This document shows positions 5,960 to 6,006 of a DNA stretch of 6,006 nt, one piece after another; the first letter of the stretch is position 1; every line of letters begins with the position of its first letter. The notes under the pieces were generated by a model that did no database searches, was not told the DNA's origin, and saw only the letters and a list, made by a program, of their open reading frames with translations. This stretch comes from GCA-020356105 sp964347475 (GTDB lineage: Bacteria > Pseudomonadota > Alphaproteobacteria > UBA8366 > JADFVY01), in contig CAYFYY010000156.1 in assembly GCA_964347475.1 (NCBI GenBank), positions 1-6,006 of the forward strand. The letters run 5' to 3'. The position numbers were made by a program, and so were the translations under genes.

Positions 5960-6006
5960 ATGGAATTGGATGCGCGCCCGGGAAGTATCGGGGCAGGTTT
6001 CAACCA
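5960..6006 (+). CDS. Possible start of a gene running off the right edge
   Basis: From ATG 5960 a frame stays open to the window end (MELDARPGSIGAGFN...). ATG 5970 opens another (MRAREVSGQVST...). Neither has a strong ribosome site, though GGAA at 5962-5965 lies just before the second. The only support is position: an AT-rich spacer, a promoter-like -35 and a CtrA-type box all precede it. Fifteen codons are too few to recognise a family, and the real start may lie beyond the window. Confidence 0.18.
   Translation, partial: MELDARPGSIGAGFN

Noticed and set aside
5746..6003. Minus-strand 85-codon open frame at the right edge
   Set aside because: It lies over the AT-rich promoter-like segment with the CtrA-type box. 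It has no strong start signal and no recognised motif.

Overview
The window comes from a GC-rich Gram-negative bacterium, probably an alphaproteobacterium. Three things point that way. The genes strongly prefer G or C at the third codon position. The proteins are envelope types: an outer-membrane barrel, a lipoprotein and capsule initiation enzymes. The AT-rich spacer at the right end carries a perfect TTAA-N7-TTAA(C) CtrA-type box. The genus cannot be told from sequence alone.

Layout. Positions 1-283 hold no recognisable gene; they contain an inverted repeat (69-113) and a good ribosome binding site (180-185). From about 284 to 4203 runs a rightward, tightly overlapping operon: kpsC (two tandem beta-Kdo transferase modules), kpsS (the transferase that starts the Kdo linker) and a small lipoprotein with a 17-kDa-surface-antigen-like C-terminus. 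Facing it on the minus strand (4272-5282) is an LpxR-type lipid A deacylase family protein. The last 0.7 kb (5283-6006) is a divergent intergenic region. It is GC-rich and hairpin-prone at first, then AT-rich from about 5715, with a possible promoter and the CtrA-type box pointing toward a gene that starts at or beyond the right edge.

How the genes work together. KpsS and KpsC build the beta-linked poly-Kdo linker on a phosphatidylglycerol lipid, on which ABC-transporter-dependent (group 2 type) capsules are assembled. The transporter and outer-membrane export genes (KpsMT, KpsED) are not in the window. The lipoprotein is coupled to kpsS by an ATGA overlap, so it is probably made with the capsule enzymes, but its role is unknown. 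The LpxR-like protein would act on lipid A in the outer membrane, so the whole window concerns the cell surface.

Data quality. kpsC is not intact as given. An 82-base run of N interrupts module 1, and its length does not fit the reading frame; comparison with the sister module suggests about 59 missing bases. Near position 400 the KpsC-like reading passes from one frame to another and about seven residues appear to be lost. These may be assembly defects rather than biology. I found no mobile element, CRISPR array, tRNA or rRNA. No clearly new biological system is visible; the most open points are the capsule-linked lipoprotein and the regulatory spacer on the right.
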